A stretch of DNA of 64,000 nucleotides from Raffaelea ambrosiae. Lineage: Eukaryota; Ascomycota; Sordariomycetes; Ophiostomatales; Ophiostomataceae. Numbering within the stretch: position 1 is the first letter of the stretch; each line of letters starts with the position of its first letter. Shown piece after piece: positions 1-10,596 of the stretch. Position numbers and translations under genes: made by a program. The notes under the pieces were generated by a model that saw nothing but the letters and a program-made list of their open reading frames with translations, was not told where the DNA came from and did not search any database. The DNA lies in assembly GCA_002778195.1 (NCBI GenBank), contig PCDI01000013.1:837469-901468 (forward strand). The letters run 5' to 3'.

Positions 1-906
1 GGAGTCCAGGGATGTATTGAGAAGAGCATTTCGCGCACGTCTCTTTCACGCATGTGATACCCAAAGAGAAGGAAAGGTGGTGTGAGAAGTGGAGGGGATG
101 AAAAGAGGAAGAAGAAACTGAGAAAGCAAAAAAAAACAAAAAAAAAACGGGTTGATCTTGCATCAGGGCTGCATTCGGGTTAGGCGGGCTGGGTCAGGAT
201 TTCCATCTCTTCGACAGATGACATTTATTTTGGTTTTGGGGTTTCTTTACACAAGACAAGGGGCTGCATTTGAGCCGATTATCGGCCTGCACGACGATCT
301 GGGTTAATATCTAGAGGTCACACATATATCATAATATATAAATACATTCGCCTCTATTGTACGTCATATTCGAGATCGTTGTTGTTTGGGGGGATAACAG
401 GAGTAGCAACCATTATAAGTGATATCGTCAATTGGGCTCCGTCAGAGGAATGGGATCCGCTGTGATTGGACGGCCAGGGTCGCACAGCTCTGCGGGCAGA
501 AGTACCCGCTCGCGCAGATTGCAGCGAGAAGATACAAGTGTCAATTCGGAGCTTAATCGTTTTTTGACAGGGGCTCTGCGCGCGCTTCCCCGAATGGGCC
601 TGTCGACCCATTAAATTTTTTTAGAGACTCATTTTTTTGCTTCGCAGTTTTTGCTGTCAGTCCACACACGACAACGACATCGACCCTCCCCCCCCTCTCC
701 GACTCACCTCTTCTCCATTCCGCCTCTCTCCCCGGGGACTCGCCCTTTCTTTGCCTTACTATTTTCTCTCTCCCGTTGCCTCCACCAGCCTGCCATGCTG
801 GTTCTCTCCCGGGCGTCCTCCTCAGTTTAGAACTCTATTATTTTGTCCCCTCCTCAGCCTCGTCGATTGTCTCATTTGGTGTGTCTTCGCCTGCAGATCG
901 CCCACG
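1..906. other. Intergenic and leader region upstream of MEF1
   Basis: No gene was recognised here. An AT-rich stretch at about 325-350 could be the 3' end of a gene lying outside the window. From about 660 to 890 the + strand is strongly pyrimidine-rich, as is common just before the start codons of filamentous-fungal housekeeping genes, so this part is probably the promoter and leader of MEF1. Small open frames in the region have no recognisable content. Confidence 0.6.
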
Positions 907-3776
907 ATGAATGCGCGCAGAGCCGTGTCTCTGCTCGACAGCAGCAGCAGAGCCGGCTGCCGTGCCCAACAGCTGCTGTTTTCCCGGACCAGCGGTGTCG
1001 CCAGCGCTGCTCGTCCCTTCAGCCTCGTCGCCTCTTCTTCAATCTCGAAAACGACCATTCCCCACCGACAACCCCCCTCCTCCTCTTCTTCCTCCTCCTC
1101 CTCCTCCTCTACGACTTCCACGACTTTCTCTTCTCCCTTCACATCCCGACCGAGACGGCAATGGTTCAGCCAGAGCGCACATGTGCGCGCCATTAGCGCC
1201 GCCGAGGCAGCGTACGTCTGGGAATTCTGAGAACAGAGAGAAAAGAAAGAAAGAGGAAAACAGAGTGCTGACTTGCAAGACAGGCTCAAGGCGGCCCAGG
1301 ATGCGCAGGCCAATCTGACAGCGGAGCAGGTGGCAGCCAACATGAGCCCTGAAGAGGCCAAGCGGCTGTCGGCAGTGCGGAACATTGGGATTGCTGTGAG
1401 TGCCGCGGGCGCCTTTTGCAACGAGCTCCAGCGTGCGCTCTTGTTGAGTTTCAAGTCTCAAACTCAAACTAACCAAACCACGCTCTCTTCCAGGCCCACA
1501 TTGACAGCGGCAAGACGACGGTTACGGAGCGCGTGCTCTTCTACACGGGCCGCATCAAGTCCATCCACGAGGTGCGCGGGCGCGACTCGGTCGGCGCCAA
1601 GATGGACTCCATGGAGCTGGAGCGCGAGCGCGGTATCACCATCCAGTCGGCGGCGACGTTCTGCGACTGGGTCAAGAAGAACGACGGTACGGGCGAGGAC
1701 GAGTCGTACCACATCAACCTGATCGACACGCCGGGCCACATTGATTTTACGATCGAGGTGGAGCGGGCGCTGCGGGTGCTGGACGGCGCGGTGATGATCC
1801 TGTGCGCGGCCAGCGGCGTGCAGAGCCAGACGATCACGGTGGACCGGCAGATGAAGCGGTACAACGTGCCGCGCATCAGCTTTGTCAACAAGATGGACCG
1901 CATGGGGGCGAACCCGTGGAAGGCGATCGACGGCATCAACAACAAGCTCAAGATTGCGGCGGCGGCGGTGCAGATCCCGATCGGCGCGGAGAAGGAGTTT
2001 GAGGGCGTGGTGGACCTGATCCACATGCGGGCGATCCGCAACACGGGCCAGCGCGGCATCACGCTCAAGATCACGGACGAGATCCCGGCGGAGCTGCAGG
2101 AGCTGGCCCAGGAGAAGCGGCAGGAGCTGATTGAGAAGCTGGCGGACGTGGACGACGAGATGGCGGAGATGTTTCTGGAGGAGCAGGAGCCGACGCCGGC
2201 GCAGATCAAGGCGGCGATCCGGCGGGCGACGATCAACCTCAAGTTCACGCCGGTGCTGATGGGCACGGCGCTGGCGGACAAGGCGGTGCAGCCGATGCTG
2301 GACGCGGTGTGCGACTACCTGCCGAACCCGGGCGAGGTCAAGAACACGGCGCTGGACCGCGACCGCGGCGAGAAGGCGGTGCAGCTGGTGCCGTACAACT
2401 CGCTGCCGTTTGTGGGGCTGGCGTTCAAGCTGGAGGAGAACCCCTACGGGCAGCTGACGTACATCCGCGTGTACCAGGGCTCGCTCCGGAAGGGCACGTA
2501 CCTGTTCAACGGGCGCACGGGCAAGAAGGTGCGGATTCCGCGCATTGTGCGCATGCACTCCAACGAGATGGAGGACGTGGCCGAGGTGGGCGCGGGCGAG
2601 ATCTGCGCCGTGTTCGGCGTCGACTGCGCGTCGGGCGACACGTTTACCGACGGCCACCTGCCGTACACGATGACGTCCATGTTTGTGCCGGACGCGGTCA
2701 TGTCGCTGTCCATCAAGCCGAAGCGCAGCAGCGACGCGGACAGCTTCTCCAAGGCCATCAACCGCTTCCAGCGCGAGGACCCGACGTTCCGCGTGCACGT
2801 CGACGAGGAGTCCGAGGAGACCATCATCTCGGGCATGGGCGAGCTGCACCTGGAGGTGTACATTGAGCGGCTGCGCCGCGAGTACCACGTCGACTGCGAG
2901 GTGGGCCAGCCGCGCGTGGCGTACCGCGAGACGATCACGCGCCGCGCCGAGTTTGACTATCTGCTGCGGCGGCAGACCGGCGGGCCGGGCGACTTTGCCA
3001 AGGTCATTGGCTACATTGAGCCGAACACGCACGTGGAGGAGGAGGAGGAGGAAGGTGGTGCTGGTGCTGCTGGTGCTGCTGGTGCTGGTGCTGGTGCTGG
3101 TGCTGGTGATGGCGGCGAAGACGGCAGCGAGGGCATCGTGGAGAAGAACCACTTTGAGACGCGGGTGACGGGCGGCAACATCCCGGACAAGTTCCTGTCG
3201 GCGTGTGCCAAGGGCTTTGAGCTGGCGTGCCTCAAGGGCCCGCAGCTGGGCCACCGGGTGATTGGCACGTCGATGGTGATTCTGGACGGCGCGACGCACG
3301 TGACCGACTCGTCCGACTATGCGTTCAACCTGGCGACGCAGATGGCGTTCCGGCACGTCTTCAAGGACGCCGGCGGGCAGGTGCTGGAGCCGCTGATGCG
3401 CACGACGATCATGGCGCCCAACGAGTTCCAGGGCAACCTGCTGATGCTGATCAACAAGCGCGGCACCGTGGTGGACACGGAGATCGGGCCCGACGACTTT
3501 ACGCTGACGGCCGACTGCTCGCTGAACGCCATGTTTGGCTTCAGCACGGATCTGCGCGCGGCCACCCAGGGCAAGGGCGAGTTCTCCATGGAGTTTTCGC
3601 GCTATGCCCCGGCGCCGCCTCATTTGCAGTATGTCACTCCCATTCTCCCCCCCCCCCCCCCCCTTCCGCCCCTTTTTCTTTGGTCCTCTTTCTGTTTGCA
3701 TATCGTACTAACACCCTACAGGAAAGAGTTGATCGCCAAGCACGAGAAGGAGCTCGAAGCCAAGCGCACGAAATAG
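907..3776 (+). CDS. MEF1: Elongation factor G, mitochondrial (mtEF-G1)
   Basis: GTPase that drives translocation of the mitochondrial ribosome. Exons are 907-1211, 1284-1395, 1494-3628 and 3722-3776, giving 868 residues. All joins keep frame, and the last intron has a textbook TACTAAC branch site. The N-terminus is Arg/Ser/Ala-rich with almost no acidic residues, as expected of a mitochondrial presequence. G motifs are visible: AHIDSGKTT (about residues 140-148), DTPGH (217-221) and NKMD (271-274), followed by EF-G domains II to V. Intron 2 falls directly before the G1 motif. An insert of Glu, then Gly/Ala, then Asp/Glu residues (about 653-687) lies in the domain IV region and is unusual for the family. 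The ATG at 907 was chosen because it precedes the presequence and follows the pyrimidine-rich leader. The gene converges with the F-box gene downstream. Confidence 0.95.
3629..3721 (+). other. MEF1 intron 3 with 17-base C tract
   Basis: The intron has donor GTATGT, branch site TACTAAC and acceptor TACAG. Its polypyrimidine section contains an uninterrupted run of 17 C at 3647-3663. Such a run is prone to slippage and sequencing error, but it is intronic and does not affect the protein. Confidence 0.85.
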
Positions 3777-4348
3777 AGCTGTGTGAGAACCTAGACACGG
3801 GAGACGTGGCGTGCTCTCAGAATCTCAACATACAACAATGTACAAAATGTACCAATTAGAAGAGAGAGAGAGAGAGATAAATAAGAGAGAACGACCAAAG
3901 AAGAGGACCTCTGCCAGGGAAAAAGAGAAAACATGGTTGGTGCTTTCAGCCCCGTGGCATGGAGGATGGGTGTACATGGGGGGGGGGGGAAACAAAAGGC
4001 AGTATTCTGTTCACGACATTGGATCACATTTGCAAATCTTCCTTGGGAGGGAAGAGGGAGTTGGAATGAATGGGAATGAATGTATTAGAAGACAAAAAGA
4101 AAGGAAACGGAACTGCAGGAAAACCTGCAGAGAAACACTCGAAACACTCGAAACACTCTCGAAAACGCCTTTGAAAAAAAAAAGAAAAGAAAATCAAAAG
4201 ACCAGGACGACCCAATAGAAAAAAAAGCATCTTCACTCCATCTTCCACCTTGATTTTCACATAGTACTGTGCTCATTTGTTTTCTCCCCCCCCCCTCTTC
4301 TCTGTCTCGCACACACAAAAACACATCTTTCTCCCCTCCCTCCCTCTC
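3777..4348. other. Convergent intergenic region, MEF1 to F-box gene
   Basis: This stretch of about 570 bases holds the facing 3' ends of two genes. It has a GA microsatellite near 3860-3880, a G tract near 3980 and a short CGAAACACT tandem repeat near 4137-4165. No coding signal was seen. Confidence 0.6.
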
Positions 4349-6244
4349 TCACCCTACATGCAGTCCCCCTTCGATCTGGCCACACTCCGCCACGTGCTCC
4401 GCAAACAGCTCCGGCGTGTACAGCCGCAGCACATGGTGCGGCGACAGCCGGTTCTCTTCTTCCGCCCAGCACGCCCGGCACCCGGCGCCCCATTCCACCG
4501 CCACCGGCTGGCCACCGCCCCCCGCAAGAATCGCGTCCTTGTTGTCCTGCCCGCCCCGCAGCCGCAGCCACGGCACCCGCGACACCGCCAGGAACTGGTA
4601 CCCGTAGAACCGCGCAAAGTCGGACGGCATCGTCTGCGGAGGCGGCATCGGGGGGGTGGAGAAGGGGAGAGGAAAGGACGACGAAGACGACGACGACGAC
4701 GACGACGAGTTCGAGTTTAAGTTTGAGTTTGGATTCTTCTTCGTCTTCTGCCACACACCCGCTAGAGGCCGCCAAAAGTGCGCCGTCGCCTTCGCCTCGG
4801 ACCCGCCCTGCCGCGCCACGCCCGCCCAGTATGCCGCCCCGTGGTCCACCAGCTGGATCGCCGGCAGCGCCGCGTGCATCTCGGGCGCCGTCGACGGCGC
4901 GCAGTACAGCCGCGCCGGGATCCGCATGCAAGGCAGATACGAGACGAGGGGGGAGGATGAGAACGACGACGACGACGACGACGACGACGAGGACAACGAG
5001 GACAACGAGGACGATTCCTTTTCGGCAGGAGCACTCTTAAACAAACTCAGGTCCGGCTCCGGCCAGCCGCCCCGTAGCTCCCGTCGGATCAGCGACGCCA
5101 GCGACTTTTGCACCGGGTAGCGCCAGGGCATCTCGTTGGCCCGGGCCGCACACGCCTTGGCCAGTTTTTCTTTGTGTGGGGGGTCCTCGGGTGCCGCCCC
5201 GGGTGCCTCGGGTGCCCCGGGCGCTCCGGGCTCCCCCAGATTGTACATCCGCTCCGCCTGCCGCATCGTCAGCGGCTGGAACCGCCCGTCCGACCGCAGA
5301 CACGCCAGACACGCCCGCGTGCACGTCAGCAGATACACGTAGCCCCCCATCGGGTCGCCGCACCGCGCGCACCGCGGCTCGCACATCACCGCGTACAGGT
5401 CGGTGCACGAGTGGTACCGCGCCGTGTCCAGCGCCAGCATCCCGTGCAGCGCCATCAGCGCGTGCGTGTGCACGGCCCGGTAGGCCGGCGCGCGGCGCAC
5501 CAGCGCGTGGGCGGCGCGGTTGACCAGCAGCACGCCGCGCACGAGCGTGTCGAGGTCGAGGTGCTGCAGCAGGACGAGCTCGAGCACCTCGGGTGGGAGG
5601 CGGCCGAGATCGGGGCCGAGGTCCGCCCGGGGGCGGCGGTGGGCAGCCGGCGGCGGTGGCAGGGGGAGGAGGCGAGACAAAGACGAGGACGAGGACGAGG
5701 CCGATTGTGACAACGACGTCGACGACGACGATGACGATGACGACGACGACGACGGGTCACCGGGGCTGTCTTCCATGGTTTGGTCGTCTTGGCCGTCTTG
5801 GTCATCTTGGGCGTTGTCGCCATCGCCACCACCATCCTCGCCTGCATTGATGGCGAGGGCGGTGGCATGGGGGCTGACATGCAGGTGGAGGTCGGGGCGG
5901 GCGTGGTGGTTGGCGGGAAAGTTGTTGAGCAGGTGGTCGAGGACACGGACGTGGGTGTGGCTCTCAAAGGGCGGCAGGGTGAAGCGCTCGAACTGGGTGC
6001 GAGCCAGCCTCATGGGCGAGGGCGGCGGTGGTCGTGAGGAGGAGGGGGAGGAGGACCCCTCTGATGATATGGATCCGAGAAGAGACTGCGGCTGCGCGCT
6101 GTTGTGTTGTGGCGATGGTGGTGACAAGGAAGAAGAGGATGAGATGGGTGACGGCGGTGACGAGGCCATGGACGGTGGCAGCAGTGGCTGCTGCTGGGAG
6201 GAGCCCACGTCCACCTCCATGGCATCGATCTCTGTTTCCGTCAT
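4349..6244 (-). CDS. F-box domain protein
   Basis: Single-exon gene of 631 residues. An F-box-like segment starts at PPEVLELVLLQHLDLDTL (about residues 215-255). F-box proteins of this kind are usually substrate adaptors of SCF ubiquitin ligases that bind Skp1. It is followed by a Cys-rich stretch with CxxxC and CxxC pairs (around YAVMCEPRCARCGDP) and a C-terminal CRACW...H...C element, an arrangement seen in many filamentous-fungal F-box proteins. The first 200 residues are disordered, with long Ser runs and an Asp/Gln-rich stretch, and two more Ser runs lie further on; these come from GAC/GTC trinucleotide repeats. The ATG at 6244 is the first in frame, with a second at codon 9. The substrate is unknown. 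I could not assign an orthologue. Confidence 0.75.
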   Translation of the reverse strand: MTETEIDAMEVDVGSSQQQPLLPPSMASSPPSPISSSSSLSPPSPQHNSAQPQSLLGSISSEGSSSPSSSRPPPPSPMRLARTQFERFTLPPFESHTHVRVLDHLLNNFPANHHARPDLHLHVSPHATALAINAGEDGGGDGDNAQDDQDGQDDQTMEDSPGDPSSSSSSSSSSSTSLSQSASSSSSSLSRLLPLPPPPAAHRRPRADLGPDLGRLPPEVLELVLLQHLDLDTLVRGVLLVNRAAHALVRRAPAYRAVHTHALMALHGMLALDTARYHSCTDLYAVMCEPRCARCGDPMGGYVYLLTCTRACLACLRSDGRFQPLTMRQAERMYNLGEPGAPGAPEAPGAAPEDPPHKEKLAKACAARANEMPWRYPVQKSLASLIRRELRGGWPEPDLSLFKSAPAEKESSSLSSLSSSSSSSSSSFSSSPLVSYLPCMRIPARLYCAPSTAPEMHAALPAIQLVDHGAAYWAGVARQGGSEAKATAHFWRPLAGVWQKTKKNPNSNLNSNSSSSSSSSSSSFPLPFSTPPMPPPQTMPSDFARFYGYQFLAVSRVPWLRLRGGQDNKDAILAGGGGQPVAVEWGAGCRACWAEEENRLSPHHVLRLYTPELFAEHVAECGQIEGGLHVG

Positions 6245-8483
6245 GTTGAAGAGGAAGCAAGTGAGTCCTAGCTCGGACCGTGTTGATGTTCTCCGTTGGT
6301 GGTGGTGTTGGCGGTGTTGGCGATATCTGGTTGTCGTTCACGACCTGTGCAAGGCTGGTTGGTGTACGACTGGTCGAGTGGCAGAGTGGTGGAGTGGTAG
6401 AATAGGACAGTGGTAGACTGGTAGACTGGTAGACTGGCAGAACAGTAGACTGGCAGAACAGTAGACTGGTAGACTGGTAGTGGTAGAGCAGAGACTGGCA
6501 GAACAGCAGACTGGTAGACTGGTGCAAGTCCAGTCTGAGATGTCTCGGGTTGGCAAAACAAGTGTCATACAACTCTGAAAACATTTCTCTCTTTCCCTCC
6601 TTGCCCAGCTCACTCCCCCGGAAAGCGCCTTCCTTTTATTCCTCCCTCTTTTTCTTTCTCAGAGGCGCGTCCAAATCCGGCCAGGCATTGTTCTCACCGA
6701 ACAAGCCATCGGACAGCAAGGCGGCCCACCAGCGACCATATGGCCGGCCATGGGGCACAGCCTTTGGCAAGGCGGTCCCCCTCTTCTGCACTGCCGAAAC
6801 AAAGGACAGCGACAGGCGAAACAAAGGCAGGTCAGTTCATGGAACAAAGGATTCTTGGTTCTTCATTTCGCTCTGTCAAAATCACAGCGGTAAAGAGACG
6901 GACGTATCAAGGACCAAAACATCAATAGAACAATTTTTCATGTCGCGTATCTGATCTGCTACATAACTACATCCAAAAAAAGAGCAATTCCCTCCTGCTT
7001 TCTGCCACCAAAAATAGATAAATAAATAGATAATGTAAGAATGGTAAATCCAAAAGAGATAATCCAAAAGCATAACCCCAAAGAACAATCCAAAAATATG
7101 GCAGCCAAACCCAAGTGTTAGCCGCCAGAACAGGGGAAGAAAAAAAAAGAACAGGCGACAAGCATTCAAACAAAATACAAAATACAAAACAATCCACGAT
7201 CCAAGTCTTCCTCCTCCTCTTTATCACAAACAGAAATTCTCCGTCTTTCTTGTGGCGCGCGCAAAAGGAAATAAAACAAATGCAAAAACAATTCCAAAAA
7301 GGTCAGGAATCCGTCTTTACCGTCAAACGTGCCGTCATTATCCAATCATAAGGCATTTTCCTCTTTAAGCGCTGTGCATGAGCCTGATCCAACACAGCAC
7401 CCCCTGTCAGGATTGCCTCGCAAGACCAGGCGGCCCGCGTCAAAAGGCCAACGACAAAAAAAACATTTGGGGGCCGTTCGTTCCATCCGGCTGCAGAAAA
7501 CGGCTGGCGCCTGTTTTGCGGGTTCCTTTTTTGGTGAAGTGCGTGTGTGTGTGTGCTCCCTCCTCTTGTTTGGGGTCTTCGTGTCTCCTTATTTCATTCT
7601 GCCCCCATTTTCTTGTCTTTTAATTTGTTATCTGCTTTCCGCTCTTGCATCCTCTCTCTTTGTTGCTGTTCGCAAACAGGTTGAGTAGTCGAGAAGAAAG
7701 AAAGACTGTAAGTCCTCCTTTTTTTTTCTGCATGTTTCAGACAACAAAGAGGTGTGGCGAGAGCCGGGACATGGGAAGGGCAACGAAAGAGGACCAGAGG
7801 AGACGGAAGAAAGAGGAAGAGAGCGATGTGATGTTGCGGCCGCAAGGCAGACCATTAGCGCTCTCTCCCCTCATGTCATGCCATGGGGGAAGGAGGTCTG
7901 GGTCTGGCCTCTCCCTCTTCCACTCTTGTATCAATATCCCACAAGGACGACTCGGGAATACCCACAAAAGCGCCCCTGTGCTAGCCGTTCATGCGCCGCG
8001 GAAGCGCTGAAGGACACAGCAACATGCGAGAAGGGGGGGCGGGAAGGGTGATGGAGGATGAAGTTGGGGGCCAGATCAAAGGAAGAAGGGTGTACGCATG
8101 CGCATGCGTTTCTGTGTGAGCAAAATAGAAATGCCGCGCCAAAAAAAACAACTCTTTTCTTTCTGTTTTTTAACAAGAAAAACCCAGATAAATCATCTGC
8201 AAGGTGTGCCTTTTTTTCCCACGTAGCAGGTACAGTAGCTGTTTGGGGCGAAAGCATCTCTGGTCAGTAAATCTCTGGGAAAAGGAGGAACGAAGAAATT
8301 ACTGGGATGCAGTGGTGCAAGTCCCCTTTTTTGTAGACCAAAACAATGCAAGTCTCTCTCGTCGTCGGGTTGAATTTGCCACTAACCAAATATATATGTG
8401 TGCGTGTTCGAGATCAGATCAGAAGTCCTTTGGCGAGTATCTGAAAAGGTGTGCTGTGGCCTTGGCTTGGTGATTGTCTATCC
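6245..8483. other. Intergenic region, F-box gene to C2H2 gene
   Basis: About 2.2 kb without a recognisable gene. The part next to the F-box start contains a degenerate tandem repeat (6378-6523). The rest is A-rich on the + strand and probably includes the 3' untranslated region of the C2H2 gene. Open frames here are short and have no familiar content. Confidence 0.55.
6378..6523. repeat. Degenerate tandem repeat, core TAGACTGG
   Basis: Repeated units of the form (T/C)AGACTGG, interspersed with CAGAACAG, run for about 145 bases. They lie about 135-280 bp upstream of the F-box start codon, so they sit in its promoter or leader. Confidence 0.85.
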
Positions 8484-10596
8484 TCAACCGGACTGCTGGG
8501 AGAACGACTGGAGATAGGAATCCTGGAAGACATCCACAGTCCGTGGCACGGCCATGTCCGTGGAAATCCGGCGGATGGCCGAGATGTGCGTCTCAGCGTC
8601 CATGAGCTGCTGCATCATCTGGGGGTCGTCTGGCAGGGCAAAGCCCATGACCAGGTCTGACAGCGCCTTCTTGTGCTGGTAAAAGTCATTGTACGACTGC
8701 TGCTGACGCTGCTGCTGCTGCTGTTGCTGTTGCTGCTGTAGGGCAGCCTTACTTGCAGCGGCAGCTGCAGCCGCCGCGGCCGCAGCAGCAGACGCAGCCA
8801 TCTCTTGGCTGGCGCTACCACCGCTGCCGGTACGGCCGCTCCGGCTGGCCTTGCTGTCAGCAGCAGAAGAGGTCTTGCTGCTGCTACCGTGGTGATGGGC
8901 GGCCTTGGAGGCCGATGAAGAGGACGAGGACTTCCGGGAAGAGGAACCATTGCCGGACCCGCTTCCACCATGGATGCTGTTGGACAGGCTCTCCTTCTTA
9001 CGCTTGCGCCCCTTGGCCACCGTCTGGCTGGTGCTCGCCGAGTGGGCAGACGCGTACACGCCTGCGGCAGCGGCAGCTCCATGGTGGTGCGCCGAGGTGG
9101 TGGCAGTGGCCTGCGCACCTGCATCGTGATGGACACGACGCATGTGATCACGGAGGTTCCATTGGCGCGGGAATCCATTTCCGGGCTGGGAGCGCTCACA
9201 TCCCTCATAGGTGCAGCGGAAAGGCTTGTCTCCATGGCCGTGCATGGCATGGGCCTCGCGCTCGTGACGGAGAAGGCACGCCGTGGACGAGAACCGGGCA
9301 TTCTCGCACGAGCTGTGCTTGCAGCGATACGGCTTCAGGTGCGAGTCCACGAATTTGCTAGGTGATCTTGTTAGTTTTTGTTTTCCGCGTTGTTTTCTTG
9401 TCTCGGTATGCAGTCTGTAAAACAAGACACGAGGGGGTGAGCGGGAGAGAGAGGAAGTAAACCAGTCCGTCTCCTGGTAATGCGTACTCATAATTGCACT
9501 TGAGCTTCTCGGGCCGGTGGTTGCAGTTACCATCACCCTCCCACGGGCAGTGGTAGAGTCCGTCAGCCTGGACGACGGCGTCCTTGTACAGTGGGTCGTC
9601 CCGGGCAGAGTCGTTCTCGCTGTTGGACCGGTGCTGGAAGGCGGCTGGCAGGGTGAAGTCGTCCTTGAGGGAGGTGCCGGTGACGGAGTTAGCGGTATCC
9701 GCAGTGGTGGCCGTACGCCGGACAAACGAGGTAGTGGATCCGTGGCTTTCCGTTGGCGACGAGACAACCGGCTGTGAGTTGGACCAGACATCGTCCTCAC
9801 GACCCATGCCAGGCGAGGAGAGTCGCGAGCTGACCGATTCCCAGGAGTTGGGCGAGATGGCCGACAGACCGGGCTCAAAGTCCATGTGCATCTGCGTGCA
9901 GGCGGGATCTACATGCTGCGGGATGGCCGTCTGGCTAAGGGTAGCAGCCAGTCCCAGGTCCGGCGAGTAGGCCGCCAGGTCCGAGCCAAACGAGGCCGGC
10001 GTCAGTCCCTGCTGGTACAGGGGCAGGTACTGCTGCTGGATGTCCATCATGCGGCCGTCTGCGCCACCCGTCTGGTAGTAGGAAGACATGGGGGTCATGG
10101 ATGAAGACACGGGAGACATGGTGGACGAGAGAACTCCATGGGTGGAAGAATATACTTCACCTCCGGCCATGCCATAGCTTGAGGCAACGGCCGAAACGCT
10201 GCCCGATGACAGAGCCATTTCCATGGGCACGCCGCCCGCATTGTCCGTCTGGATCCGCGGCCGCGACTTGTGAGACGAGGCACGGATCGTGCGCGTCTTG
10301 TAGCTCCCGCTAGAGGTCTGTGATGCTGTCCGCTGCAACGGGACCGGCCCAGTAGCAGCTCCTTTCTGTTGTTGTTGTTGTTGTTGTTGTTCGCGTTGGT
10401 AACTCCCCAGACTGGCATCCATGTGGTCCTTTTTGGCTTGCAGGGCCTCCTGGGCATAGGAATATGTGTATTCAGAATCCGTGGCCATGTCTGCTCCTTG
10501 GCTGGAGTAGCTGGCGAAGTTCTGTGCTCCTTCAATGGTGGCATCCCACGGGCCGCAGCTCATATTGGCCGTGCCCGGCTGGGCCATGTAAAGCAT
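8484..10596 (-). CDS. C2H2 zinc-finger transcription factor
   Basis: Probable nuclear DNA-binding regulator of 660 residues. Exons are complement(9488-10596) and complement(8484-9357). The 130-nt intron has donor GTACGC, branch CTAAC and acceptor CTAG, and the join keeps frame. Two good C2H2 fingers are visible: C382/C387/H401/H406 and C418/C423/H441/H446. An atypical Cys-rich element precedes them (C350, C358, C367, H376) and is split by the intron. The N-terminal 340 residues are rich in Ser, Thr, Gln and Met with a polyglutamine run. The C-terminal part has polyalanine, polyglutamine and a basic, Ser-rich linker. The start at 10596 (MLYMAQPG) is a judgement. An upstream ATG at 10738 opens a 39-codon frame ending at 10619, a possible regulatory uORF. 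The target genes are unknown. Confidence 0.83.

Noticed and set aside
1464..3701. 745-codon open frame antisense to MEF1
   Set aside because: It is a shadow of a GC-rich gene: Arg/His/Leu-rich with no domain, while the sense strand encodes a complete EF-G with intact motifs.
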